From positions 1 through 34,988 of IMG/VR virus record IMGVR_UViG_3300003323_000248: a stretch of DNA of 34,988 bases; one strand, 5' to 3'. Both the position numbers and the translations under genes were made by a program. The notes under the pieces are model-generated. The model was given only the letters and a program-made list of their open reading frames with translations, searched no databases and was not told the origin of the DNA. Positions 1-6,284 of the stretch are shown here, in pieces. The stretch's first letter is position 1. The number at the start of each line of letters is the position of its first letter. Origin of the DNA: a virus.

Positions 1-187
1 TCCGTTCGGGGTCGCTCCAGGCCTTCGCTGGAGGGGTTGTCGGAACCTTCGGAGCCGGAGCGGGCGCCGAAGGCTTGTGCAGGTCGCAGGCCGGCCACGG
101 GCCGAACGTCGTCGTCCATCGCTTCGTGCATCCGGGGGCACGGCACAGGAGGGCGCGCTCGATGGCCTCGGCGGACTTGCGCGGCAT
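1..187 (-). CDS. Partial small Cys-containing protein, C-terminus off the window
   Basis: The reading frame starts at ATG 187-185, five bases after the stop codon of the DUF6475-like gene, and stays open to the window edge. The visible N-terminal 62 residues begin MPRKSAEAIERALLCRAPGC. They hold three cysteines and a histidine (C15, C20, C34, H37) that could form a small zinc knuckle, followed by a Pro/Ala-rich stretch. It is the last visible gene of the leftward replication operon and is probably translated together with the gene before it. I do not recognise the family and assign no function. Confidence 0.6.
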   Translation of the reverse strand, partial: MPRKSAEAIERALLCRAPGCTKRWTTTFGPWPACDLHKPSAPAPAPKVPTTPPAKAWSDPER

Positions 188-191
188 GGCT

Positions 192-755
192 CTACTGGAT
201 TCGCTTGATGGCCGGCGCGCGGGCCGCGAGGCGCTTCGCCATGTCCGGGGACTCCAGAGCCTTCGCCGCGTTCTCGGTCGCATGCTCGCCCTGAAGCTGC
301 AGCGGCGCGTCAGCGGGAGCGCCCCGCGTGGTGAACGTGCGATGGAAGTCGCAGAAGCGCCTCTGGAGGAACTGCTGTTCGTCGTTCGGGACGCGACAGA
401 TCGCCGACCAGCCGCCGAGCTGGCTGATCGTCTCGTGGATGACGGGATCGCCGAAGTCCACGGACGCATACGCGCCGACTTCGGACATCGCGCGTGTGAC
501 GCGATTCCAGGCCAGGAGCGCGCGATCCGTGAACGTGCCGCCCAGCTCGCGCACGATGTCCGCCGGCTTCGGCGGGAACTGGCCCTTCTCCGGGTGAACG
601 GCGTGCGCGTTCAGCGCACGGCGAACCTGCTCCAGGGCAGCGCCCTTGCAAGCCTCCCACCACACCGACAGCGCGAACTCGCTGGCGTCTTGTTTGTAGA
701 ACGCGAGTACCTCTGTGATGAGGCGGATGAACTCGGGCTGGTCACTCTTCTGCAT
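192..755 (-). CDS. DUF6475-like phage replication-module protein
   Basis: A 187-residue protein whose start overlaps the last 14 bases of the O-like initiator gene, so the two are probably translationally coupled. Residues 20-120 show a pattern I associate with the phage DUF6475 family: a helical N-terminus, QFPPKPADIVREL, then DRALLAWNRV and GDPVIHETISQLGGW. The family has no firm biochemical role. Its place directly after an O-like gene is where lambdoid phages keep a helicase loader (P or DnaC-like), so a role in loading the host helicase is a reasonable inference. No Walker A motif is visible, so it is not a DnaC-type ATPase. Confidence 0.75.
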   Translation of the reverse strand: MQKSDQPEFIRLITEVLAFYKQDASEFALSVWWEACKGAALEQVRRALNAHAVHPEKGQFPPKPADIVRELGGTFTDRALLAWNRVTRAMSEVGAYASVDFGDPVIHETISQLGGWSAICRVPNDEQQFLQRRFCDFHRTFTTRGAPADAPLQLQGEHATENAAKALESPDMAKRLAARAPAIKRIQ

Positions 756-1578
756 CGCTGCCCCCTTGGTTTGCCAGCCAGCGCTCGCCTACGGCGCGAT
801 TGCTCGCTTCGAGCTGCTCCTGGCGATTGACGTGTTGAGCGCCGGCCGGGCGCTCGCCCTTGACCCACTCGGCCTCGAAGCCTTGCCAGCCGCGCGCCAG
901 ACACTTCAGGATCGCCTGCTCGACTGTCCAGGATGCCTTCGAGGCCTCGGCCGCGATGCCATCCCAGGCGCGCGGCGTCAGCGGCGCGCGCTTCTTCCGG
1001 CGGAGCGCCAGGAACTCCTCGGCCGTCTCGCGCGTCAGGCCCTTCGCTTCGAGATCGACGACGGTGAGGGCGGGCACGGGTGCCGCGCGCTTGCGCGTGG
1101 CACTGGTATTCCCTGCCTCTGCCTCTGCTTCTACTTCTACTTCTGCCTCTGCATCGGTTGACGTGTTGATTTTCGTTGACCGCGTGTTGACACGTGTTGA
1201 CATGCCGCGACGCTCCCGGCTCTCCTGCTGCTTGACCCGCAGGTATTCCCGGCGGTCTTCGGCCTTGCGAAGCTCGCGGTACTTCTGGTAGTTGACGATG
1301 CGCCAGCCCCAGGAGCGATGCTCCTCCAGCAGGACGATGCGGCGCCCCTCCTCGTCCGGCGTGCGGCTCATCGGGTCAGGCTTGGCGAGTTCCTCGATCC
1401 CGCGCTGGATGATCTCCAGCGGCAGGCTCGTGCGCCTGGCGACGGCCTGCGGCGTCATGTCGATGTTGCCCTCCTGATCAGCCAAAATGATGAGCTGCTG
1501 GAACGTTACGAGCGCCTGCCAGGGGCCATTCGACGCCAGCGTTCCGTCGTACATCGATGCAAAGAGCTTGCCGAACAC
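742..1578 (-). CDS. Replication protein O-like initiator
   Basis: A 278-residue protein starting at GTG 1578-1576, with an AGGAA ribosome site five bases upstream. Residues 1-110 resemble the winged-helix DNA-binding part of phage replication O proteins (MTPQAVARRTSLPLEIIQRG, then WRIVNYQKYRELR). The middle is low complexity: a Thr/Asn/Ser stretch (about 125-141) and an acidic Glu-Ala/Glu-Val stretch (about 142-155). The C-terminal part ends with a segment around ARGWQGFEAEW, as in O-like and DnaD-like proteins. The Thr/Asn/Ser stretch is encoded by phased TGTTGAC repeats, matching the lambda arrangement where the origin lies inside O. The probable role is to bind the origin and recruit the host helicase with the next gene. 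Its promoter holds the same repeat as a palindrome, suggesting self-repression. Confidence 0.8.
   Translation of the reverse strand: MFGKLFASMYDGTLASNGPWQALVTFQQLIILADQEGNIDMTPQAVARRTSLPLEIIQRGIEELAKPDPMSRTPDEEGRRIVLLEEHRSWGWRIVNYQKYRELRKAEDRREYLRVKQQESRERRGMSTRVNTRSTKINTSTDAEAEVEVEAEAEAGNTSATRKRAAPVPALTVVDLEAKGLTRETAEEFLALRRKKRAPLTPRAWDGIAAEASKASWTVEQAILKCLARGWQGFEAEWVKGERPAGAQHVNRQEQLEASNRAVGERWLANQGGSDAEE
1115..1201. other. Putative replication origin: hexamer tract plus phased iterons
   Basis: Six tandem hexamers of pattern RCYTCT cover 1115-1150. Five copies of a GTTGAC/TGTTGAY repeat follow, at 1157-1162, 1164-1170, 1174-1180, 1185-1191 and 1195-1201. Repeat starts are 8, 10, 11 and 10 bases apart, close to one DNA turn, so a protein would contact them on one face. 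All copies point the same way. They lie inside the O-like gene, as the lambda origin does. That this is the origin is inference from position and repeat structure; no clearly AT-rich unwinding element is next to it. Confidence 0.55.
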
Positions 1579-1586
1579 GTGGTTCC

Positions 1587-1641
1587 TGTTGAGTAATGTT
1601 GACAGTCAACACTGTGTCAACATCCAGTCGGCACGTCAACT
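1587..1641 (-). promoter_or_regulatory. Promoter and palindromic operator of the O-like gene
   Basis: On the minus strand, TTGACA (1620-1615) and ATTACT (1597-1592) are 17 bases apart. The 15-bp palindrome TGTTGACTGTCAACA (1611-1597) fills the spacer between them. More copies of the same repeat lie at 1587-1593, 1616-1622 and 1635-1641. This repeat matches the iterons inside the gene. A protein bound here would block RNA polymerase, so autorepression by the O-like protein is likely. The -10 match is weak. Confidence 0.55.
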
Positions 1642-1697
1642 GCCCATCGGAAAAATATTCTTGTCGTTTCTAGTCATCTTCTGACTTGACAGGCATG

Positions 1698-1723
1698 AAA
1701 AAGCCCGCTCTATGGCGGTCTTT
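1698..1723 (-). terminator. Rho-independent terminator after the PAPS-reductase-like gene
   Basis: On the minus strand AAAGACCGC and GCGGGCTTT form a stem with one mismatch and a 6-base loop, ending in a run of T. It lies 19 bases past the stop of the PAPS-reductase-like gene and separates that unit from the O-like promoter. Confidence 0.7.
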
Positions 1724-1741
1724 GCCGGGGCGCGAGATCGC

Positions 1742-2560
1742 TCACTCTCCGCAGTGGAGCGCGCACGCGTGCGGGTTTCGTTTCTGGCCGCCCTTGGATG
1801 AAAACGGGCTCCGGTTGAGCTGCGCGGCGAGCCCCATGATGATGACGCGCCGCGAGCGGCCTACCTCGTCATGGACGTAGGCGCGCTCTATCGTCGCGTC
1901 GCCAGCGGCCTGGCACGGGAAGCACCCCACCCGGTCGAACCACTGGTACAGCGGGTTTGCTTCGGACTGCGGTCTGTCCTTCGGGTGGCCGCCCAGGTAG
2001 TCGAAAACCTCGGCTGTTGACCAGTCCAGGATCGGAAGGCGGAACATCACGCCGAGCCGCGCGAGCCGCTGCGGGTACTTCGCGAGCACCTCATGAGGCG
2101 GATACAGCTCCATGTCGACTTTGTCGCTGTAGCGCGCCCGGCGCTCGCCGCTCTCGGCCGAGCGCATGCCGTACCAGACCTGAAAGCCGCCCTCGGTGGA
2201 CTCCGTGATCCGCTTGCGTTTGTGTTGCAGCCTCGAACCCTGAGCCAGCGCCAGCTCGGCGAGGTAGCGTTTCGTCGGCCAGATTTTCAGCTCCTCCGTA
2301 CAGAACCGCGATCCGCCGTGAGGGAATCGGCGATGCTTCAGGATCTGCTCAGGCACGGAACCGGCGCTCACGGTGTCGATCTGGATCGGGCCGTAGAGGT
2401 CGCGGATGCGTTCCAGGTGCTGATAGGACAGTGGATGCTCCCACTTCGTATCGCAGAACAGACCCCGGATCTCGTGGGGCTCGAACTCCTGCCTCGCCAG
2501 CTTCAGGCAAACCTGTGAGTCCTTCCCGGTGCTGATCGGGATCACCACCTTCACCGCCAT
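1742..2560 (-). CDS. PAPS-reductase-like PP-loop protein
   Basis: A 272-residue protein of the phosphoadenosine phosphosulfate reductase / adenine nucleotide alpha-hydrolase fold (COG0175 type). Visible motifs are the nucleotide-binding PP-loop STGKDS (10-15), RFCTEELKIWP (86-95), the GMRSAESGERR segment (131-141), a CxxC pair (213-216) and two further C-terminal cysteines (266, 270) that may hold a metal or Fe-S cluster. Start ATG 2560 is chosen because it overlaps the stop of the upstream gene by ten bases; a longer in-frame reading would run through that gene. Members either reduce PAPS or activate sulfur for transfer, and phage members are mostly uncharacterised. Coupling to a methyltransferase-like gene raises the possibility of nucleic-acid modification, which is inference. 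Confidence 0.8.
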   Translation of the reverse strand: MAVKVVIPISTGKDSQVCLKLARQEFEPHEIRGLFCDTKWEHPLSYQHLERIRDLYGPIQIDTVSAGSVPEQILKHRRFPHGGSRFCTEELKIWPTKRYLAELALAQGSRLQHKRKRITESTEGGFQVWYGMRSAESGERRARYSDKVDMELYPPHEVLAKYPQRLARLGVMFRLPILDWSTAEVFDYLGGHPKDRPQSEANPLYQWFDRVGCFPCQAAGDATIERAYVHDEVGRSRRVIIMGLAAQLNRSPFSSKGGQKRNPHACALHCGE

Positions 2561-3177
2561 TGCCAGCACTCCTTCGCGATCTCGATCAGCGCGTTCCTGA
2601 ACGGCTCGGGCGTTGCGTTCCGGAGCTTCGTTTTGTCCTTGCCGCCCATCATGGCAATGATGCCGACGCGACGGGCCTTCTCGTAGCCGTACAGCTCCAG
2701 CGCGCGCGGGTGGATTCGCTGCTCGGTCTTGCCCCACATGAGTTCGGGCAGGTCGCGACGATGCACGCCGTAGACCACGAGCCACGTCGCCTTTCCAGCC
2801 GGATGACCGTAATGGCCCTGATAGACGCAGCATGTCCACCCGCCATCGCCGCTCGGCACCCACCCACCCGTGCGCGGCGGCTTGATCAGGCCAAAGGCGC
2901 CCCACGCGTGCGAGTCCGCAGGGTGCTCGATCACGCCGCCATGCTTGCGCACGTAGTCATGCGCGTGAGCGAAACATCCGCCATCGCCGCCGAGCTTGAA
3001 CTGGTGCGGCTTGCGCGTACTGCCGTGCCAGAACCTCCCCCAGCGCTGGCAAGGCGGGTGCGCCACGGCAGGGCCGATTCCCCAAGCTTTTCGCGCGTCC
3101 CTGGCCTCATCCCATGGCGATATGCCTTCCAGGCCGAAATAACAGCCTTCAGTCTCGACGTAGAGGGCGGCGATCAT
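2551..3177 (-). CDS. C5-cytosine-methyltransferase-like protein
   Basis: A 208-residue protein with an AAGGA ribosome site before ATG 3177. It carries PPCQRWGRFW (about 41-50), like the catalytic PPCQ loop of C5-cytosine methyltransferases. GVIEHPADSHAW (about 80-91) sits where those enzymes have ENV. QGHYGHPAGKATW (about 119-131) follows, and a C-terminal TPEPFRNALIEIA resembles the closing motif. It is shorter than a full methyltransferase and the usual N-terminal glycine-rich SAM loop is not obvious; the region with the large recognition domain is also missing. It could be a minimal methyltransferase, a binding-only relative, or a modifying enzyme working with the coupled PAPS-reductase-like protein. 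Confidence 0.6.
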   Translation of the reverse strand: MIAALYVETEGCYFGLEGISPWDEARDARKAWGIGPAVAHPPCQRWGRFWHGSTRKPHQFKLGGDGGCFAHAHDYVRKHGGVIEHPADSHAWGAFGLIKPPRTGGWVPSGDGGWTCCVYQGHYGHPAGKATWLVVYGVHRRDLPELMWGKTEQRIHPRALELYGYEKARRVGIIAMMGGKDKTKLRNATPEPFRNALIEIAKECWQWR

Positions 3178-3264
3178 TGGTTCCTTGTGGTTGCGTGTTG
3201 CCGGGATGGCCCCACTCGACAGGCGCGAGGCCTGGCGGCTGGGGCCGGCGCGAGGCCGGCGGAA

Positions 3265-3474
3265 TCACTCGTTGACGGGGCAGGCGGCGTAGTTGCCGAC
3301 ACGCTGCTGGTTCCAGCGCTGATGCTCTTGCCAGTTTCCGGTAGGCTTGACGACGGTCTGGAAGTGATCCGTCCTGTCACCGGCCTCGCGCGCTTCCTGG
3401 ATGGTGTCGAAAAACGGCGTAACGCGGATGCAGAGGTGATCGTTTCCAGTCCAGGCGGCGTACTTCGTGTTCAT
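3265..3474 (-). CDS. Small unknown protein of 69 residues
   Basis: I place the start at ATG 3474 rather than an in-frame ATG at 3546. The gene's promoter occupies 3511-3539, so the upstream ATG would not be in the mRNA. A GGAAAA stretch a few bases upstream is the likely ribosome site. The product begins MNTKYAAWTGNDHLCIRVTP and has a Trp/Gln-rich middle. No family is recognised. It is the first gene of the leftward unit that continues with the methyltransferase-like and PAPS-reductase-like genes, after an 87-base gap that holds a GC-rich inverted repeat but no T-run. Confidence 0.6.
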   Translation of the reverse strand: MNTKYAAWTGNDHLCIRVTPFFDTIQEAREAGDRTDHFQTVVKPTGNWQEHQRWNQQRVGNYAACPVNE

Positions 3475-3510
3475 GATGTTTTCCGGTTGGTTTCGTGCTG
3501 CGATGTACGT

Positions 3511-3539
3511 AGTATCGGATTTCCGAGACTCTCGGTCAA
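3511..3539 (-). promoter_or_regulatory. Early-type promoter with operator dyad
   Basis: On the minus strand TTGACC (3539-3534) and GATACT (3516-3511) are 17 bases apart. The spacer holds the perfect 13-bp palindrome CCGAGAGTCTCGG and a further CCGATA half-site overlaps the -10. The element matches five other promoters in the window nearly base for base. Transcription should start near 3504 and serve the 3474 gene and its neighbours. Confidence 0.8.
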
Positions 3540-3570
3540 GCGACACTCTCGAACTTTACAATTGACCACG

Positions 3571-3604
3571 AAAAAAGCCTCCAGGCGCAGAGGCGCGTGG
3601 AGGC
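3571..3604 (-). terminator. Terminator of the cro-parB leftward operon
   Basis: On the minus strand GCCTCCA (3604-3598) pairs with TGGAGGC (3583-3577), followed by six T. It lies 36 bases after the stop of the 3640 gene and just before the next promoter, so it closes the operon that begins at the Cro-like gene. Confidence 0.8.
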
Positions 3605-3639
3605 GAATGCCCGCCGGTGCGGGCCAGGGAGGAAGGGGG

Positions 3640-3879
3640 TCAGCCGGTGCCGCCAGCGCCGACACTGCGGTTCGGCTTGTTCAGTTCGGCGATAAGGGCG
3701 TCAGCGGCCAGGACGGACAGGCGAGCGATTTCGCGCATGTCCGCCGGGCTGGGCCAGGTGGCCCCGGCGCCGGCAATGCTTTGCATGGCGCGCGCGGCGA
3801 ATTCCTCGCGAATGGTCAGTCCGTAGGAGATTGTTCCCACTCCATCCGGGAACGCCGATGCTTCGGGATCCGTGATCAC
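3640..3879 (-). CDS. Small conserved-type phage protein, 79 residues
   Basis: The start is GTG 3879-3877, giving a GTGA overlap with the stop of the ParB-like gene; the longer frame reading upstream only shadows that gene. The segment YGLTIREEFAARAMQSIAG followed by an Ala/Leu-rich helix (ARLSVLAADALIAELN) is a pattern seen in small phage proteins near replication or recombination genes, usually unnamed. It ends 36 bases before the operon terminator. No function can be assigned. Confidence 0.7.
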   Translation of the reverse strand: MITDPEASAFPDGVGTISYGLTIREEFAARAMQSIAGAGATWPSPADMREIARLSVLAADALIAELNKPNRSVGAGGTG

Positions 3880-4766
3880 TTCGAGGCCTCGTCCAGCTCG
3901 TCCACCATGTCGCGCGTGCGCGTGTCCTTCGTGGGCTCTGTGGTTTGGCCGCCGAGCACCCACAACAATTCGGCGATGATCGCTCGATTGTGATGCTGGG
4001 CCTGGGCTTCTAGATCGCCGATGCGCTCCTCGATCTCCTTTCGCGTCTTGAGCTTCGGCAGCTTCTCGGCCGCCGCCTTCTCGGGCCGGAGGACTTCACG
4101 CTTCGCGCGGGCGCGGGCGTGGCCTTCCTTGCCGGCGGTGGAGCGGATGATCTCCTCCACCTTCGCGGTCTGCTGGGCCGGCGTCAGGCGCGCCATGTAC
4201 TTCGCGTCCGTGACGCCCAGGTAGCCGCCTTCGATGGCCTTCTGGACGGGCTTGGCGCAGTCCAGGAGCGACAAGTAGCCTTCCACGGTCTTGCGGTTGC
4301 AGCCGAAGGCCAGCGCCACGGCGTCGTCGTCCTGGCCGAGCGCCTTCATGCGCTGCATCTTGTTCGCGATGACCAGCGGCGGATCAGCCTGGCGGAGCTG
4401 GTTCGTCGCGACCATCACGCCCATCATGGTCGCGGCGCTGTCGCCCTTGCGTGTGGTCGCCGGAACCAGGATCATCGGGCGCCCTTCGGCGTCGAGGCGT
4501 CGGTTCGCCTCGGCCGCGTTCTTCACGCGCTGTCGGCCATCGACCACGAGCACGGCGCCGGTATCCGGGTCGCGGGTCACGATGATCGGTTCCAGCACGC
4601 CGTAGGCCATCATGTTGCGCACCGTCGCCTCATCGAACGGGAGCGCGTGGCGCTCGTCGTACAGCGGATGCGACGGGTCGGTGACGATGGTCAGCTTCTC
4701 GGGATAGAAGCTGAGCAGATTAGAGGAGCCGTCGGCTCCGTAGGTCGTTTTCGAGTTGGTTCCCAT
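3876..4766 (-). CDS. ParB-like protein with N-terminal ParB domain and HTH
   Basis: A 296-residue protein. Residues 20-110 look like a ParB/Srx-type N-terminal domain, with VDGRQRVKNAAEAN (75-88) in place of the ParB GERR-type box that in ParB proteins binds CTP. Residues 148-168 (DAVALAFGCNRKTVEGYLSL) form a helix-turn-helix like ParB proteins. The C-terminal third is charged and helical, probably a dimerising coiled coil. No ParA partner is present in the window, so plasmid-style partition is unlikely to be its only role. Phage ParB-like proteins can act as transcription factors or nucleases; no nuclease signature is evident here. It is the sixth gene of the leftward operon led by the Cro-like gene. 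Confidence 0.8.
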   Translation of the reverse strand: MGTNSKTTYGADGSSNLLSFYPEKLTIVTDPSHPLYDERHALPFDEATVRNMMAYGVLEPIIVTRDPDTGAVLVVDGRQRVKNAAEANRRLDAEGRPMILVPATTRKGDSAATMMGVMVATNQLRQADPPLVIANKMQRMKALGQDDDAVALAFGCNRKTVEGYLSLLDCAKPVQKAIEGGYLGVTDAKYMARLTPAQQTAKVEEIIRSTAGKEGHARARAKREVLRPEKAAAEKLPKLKTRKEIEERIGDLEAQAQHHNRAIIAELLWVLGGQTTEPTKDTRTRDMVDELDEASK

Positions 4767-4771
4767 GATGC

Positions 4772-5314
4772 TCAGTGTTTCGGTTGAAGTTCCCGCCGTT
4801 TTTGGCGGGTTCGTGCTGCAATGCTCTTGACCCGCTCCGGGTTCTGTTTAGCCCAAGCGGCGGTTTTCTTGTCCATACACGGTTTGCATGCCGTAGCCTT
4901 TTTCTTGACGCTGGATGCCCTGTTGTCCGCACTGAATTCGGACTCGCTTTTGACAACCCCGCACTTCTGACAGAGCTTCATTCCGGCCGGAAGTGTCCGC
5001 CACGAATCGCCGGGCATGCGACCGTGTTGAACGTTGCACCGCAGGCACACAAGCGCCATTGTTCCGTCTGCGTAATGCTGCAGGCTGATCGTTTGGTTCC
5101 CGCTCTCGGCTCGAATCCATCCCATGGAGCGACCGCAATCCGGGCACTCCATGGACTTGTGCATGGCCTCCAGTTGCTCCCATGTGGGCTGAGCCTTGCC
5201 TGCGGACTTCGATGACATCCGCATTTGCTTGAACCGGAAATGCTTCACGCACAGCCACTGATTCCCCTTCTGGCCGTGTGACTCCGCCCCGCATCGACGG
5301 CAAGGCTCGCTCAT
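4772..5314 (-). CDS. Zinc-finger protein, HNH/endonuclease-like fold possible
   Basis: A 180-residue protein with three cysteine clusters: CRRCG near the N-terminus, CPDCGRSMGW with LVCLRCNVQHGR in the middle, and CQKCGVVK with CKPCMDKK near the C-terminus. The last pair matches a treble-clef zinc ribbon common in phage HNH-type and endonuclease VII-like proteins. No clear HNH active-site trio can be picked out, so DNA binding is likelier than cutting. Its start overlaps the previous stop as ATGA, and the ParB-like gene starts six bases after it ends. Confidence 0.65.
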   Translation of the reverse strand: MSEPCRRCGAESHGQKGNQWLCVKHFRFKQMRMSSKSAGKAQPTWEQLEAMHKSMECPDCGRSMGWIRAESGNQTISLQHYADGTMALVCLRCNVQHGRMPGDSWRTLPAGMKLCQKCGVVKSESEFSADNRASSVKKKATACKPCMDKKTAAWAKQNPERVKSIAARTRQKRRELQPKH

Positions 5315-5529
5315 GCCGGAACAACCACCCGCTTCGCCATGAAATACGGATCTCGCTCGCGAACCGTGACGACTCCGAATGCATCGGCCACATTGCAGAT
5401 TTCGAGAACCAGGCCCAGGTGACTCGCGGCGCGGACGAGCGCGTTCGCGCGGTCGGCGATCTCCGAGGCCATCGCCTCGCGGGCGATCCGCTGGATCTGT
5501 TCTTCGGTCAGGAAGCGCATGGAAGCCAT
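5311..5529 (-). CDS. Unknown protein, 72 residues
   Basis: A small, mostly helical protein whose stop overlaps the next start (ATGA). Two in-frame starts are possible: ATG 5529 (MASMRFL) and ATG 5520 (MRFLTEEQ). The N-terminal half is helical (EEQIQRIAREAMASEIADRA). The C-terminal half has alternating hydrophobic residues that suggest strands. No family is recognised. Its place in the cro-parB operon suggests an early regulatory or host-takeover role. Confidence 0.6.
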   Translation of the reverse strand: MASMRFLTEEQIQRIAREAMASEIADRANALVRAASHLGLVLEICNVADAFGVVTVRERDPYFMAKRVVVPA

Positions 5530-5541
5530 GACGTTCTCCTC

Positions 5542-5766
5542 TCAGGGGATGCGGATGGCGGCGCCGTGGCCGGAGCCGCCTGAATAAACGTGTTCTTTCT
5601 GGTGCGCGATCTCACGTTTCACAGCAAAGATCGCTATCGCGGTTTTATCCCTGGCACGATCCAGCCGCTTCAGGTTGCGCTGACTGTTGCCTCCGAATGC
5701 CTCGATGTCGCATTCCTCATCGCGCAGCTTCAGTGCACGCTCCACAAGTCGGGTAAGGATGATCAT
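5542..5766 (-). CDS. Unknown basic protein, 74 residues
   Basis: The start at ATG 5766 overlaps the stop of the small membrane protein gene as ATGA. The product is charged and helical (RLVERALKLRDEECD, then RNLKRLDRARDKTA), ending in a Gly-rich tail. No family is recognised. Confidence 0.6.
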   Translation of the reverse strand: MIILTRLVERALKLRDEECDIEAFGGNSQRNLKRLDRARDKTAIAIFAVKREIAHQKEHVYSGGSGHGAAIRIP

Positions 5767-5882
5767 TTCGCGTCAATCTCCAATAGTTCGGTAGTCGAAT
5801 GCTTGTCGCTCGCGCTGATCAGCAGGGCGCACCCCAGGGCCACGAGTACCACGGCAATGACCGTGCGGATCCCGCTCCTCAC
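5763..5882 (-). CDS. Small single-span membrane protein, 39 residues
   Basis: The start is GTG 5882-5880, overlapping the stop of the Cro-like gene as GTGA. Its own stop overlaps the next start as ATGA. The longer in-frame reading upstream lies inside the Cro-like gene and is rejected. Residues 7-24 (TVIAVVLVALGCALLISA) form one transmembrane helix with a basic N-terminus and a polar C-terminus. No family is recognised. Small membrane proteins in this early position are sometimes superinfection-exclusion factors; that is only a suggestion. Confidence 0.65.
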   Translation of the reverse strand: MRSGIRTVIAVVLVALGCALLISASDKHSTTELLEIDAK

Positions 5883-6139
5883 GCCGCCCCCTGCGGTCGG
5901 ATCGGATTTGGCTTGTGGCGCCCATCGCGGTACGTCTCTTCGGAGAAACGCGGTTCCGCCGGTCGCCACGCCTCATCATCGGCGCGCAGCTCGCCGGCCG
6001 TGATCGCTTCGAGCTTGAGCTGCTGATGGTGCGGAATGCCGGTGTGCTTCCACTCGGAAACAGTGTTCTCCCGCATGCTCAGCGCCTTTGCAATGGCTCT
6101 GACAGTCAGGTACTTTGTGAGGGCGTCGTCCATAGTCAT
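5879..6139 (-). CDS. Cro/CI-like helix-turn-helix regulator
   Basis: An 86-residue protein with a lambda-Cro-like HTH: LTVRAIAKALSMRENTVSEW then GIPHHQQLKLEAITAG, matching the usual Cro pattern of a second helix, a recognition helix and an IP-containing turn. It is first in the leftward operon and faces a rightward early operon across 145 bases holding two divergent promoters with matching dyads. The likely role is to bind the dyads of the repeated early promoters. The -10 box (6151-6146) ends six bases before ATG 6139, so the mRNA probably starts at or very near the start codon and is leaderless, as lambda cI is from its maintenance promoter. An alternative start is ATG 6133. Confidence 0.8.
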   Translation of the reverse strand: MTMDDALTKYLTVRAIAKALSMRENTVSEWKHTGIPHHQQLKLEAITAGELRADDEAWRPAEPRFSEETYRDGRHKPNPIRPQGAA

Positions 6140-6145
6140 GGCGTC

Positions 6146-6174
6146 AGTATCGACGTTCCGATAGTCTCGGTCAA
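6146..6174 (-). promoter_or_regulatory. Leftward early promoter with operator
   Basis: On the minus strand TTGACC (6174-6169) and GATACT (6151-6146) are 17 bases apart. The spacer holds CCGAGACTATCGG, a near-perfect 13-bp dyad. It drives the Cro-like gene with essentially no 5' leader. Confidence 0.8.
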
Positions 6175-6219
6175 GCGATATTTGTCACGCACTTTTCGCG
6201 CAATTTCGAAGCGCGACTG

Positions 6220-6248
6220 TTGACTCCGAGTCTCGGATGTCCGATACT
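6220..6248 (+). promoter_or_regulatory. Rightward early promoter with operator
   Basis: TTGACT (6220-6225) and GATACT (6243-6248) are 17 bases apart, with CCGAGTCTCGG and the TCTCGGATGTCCGATA dyad between and over the -10. Transcription should start near 6255, 30 bases before the first gene of the rightward operon. Confidence 0.8.
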
Positions 6249-6284
6249 TCTTCCATCGCAACACGAAACGCACCGGAGGACAAC

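Noticed and set aside
75-830. Long plus-strand frame opposite the DUF6475-like gene
   Set aside because: It is the antisense shadow of a recognisable gene, has no family features and no ribosome site, and is caused by GC-rich codon bias.
2561-2905. N-terminal extension of the PAPS-reductase-like gene
   Set aside because: It runs through the methyltransferase-like gene in another frame; the ten-base overlap with that gene's stop supports ATG 2560.
3475-3546. Upstream start of the 3265 gene
   Set aside because: The region is occupied by the promoter, and the RNA should begin near 3504.
2560-3993. 477-codon plus-strand frame
   Set aside because: It is antisense to several coupled minus-strand genes, crosses a promoter and a terminator, and shows no domain.
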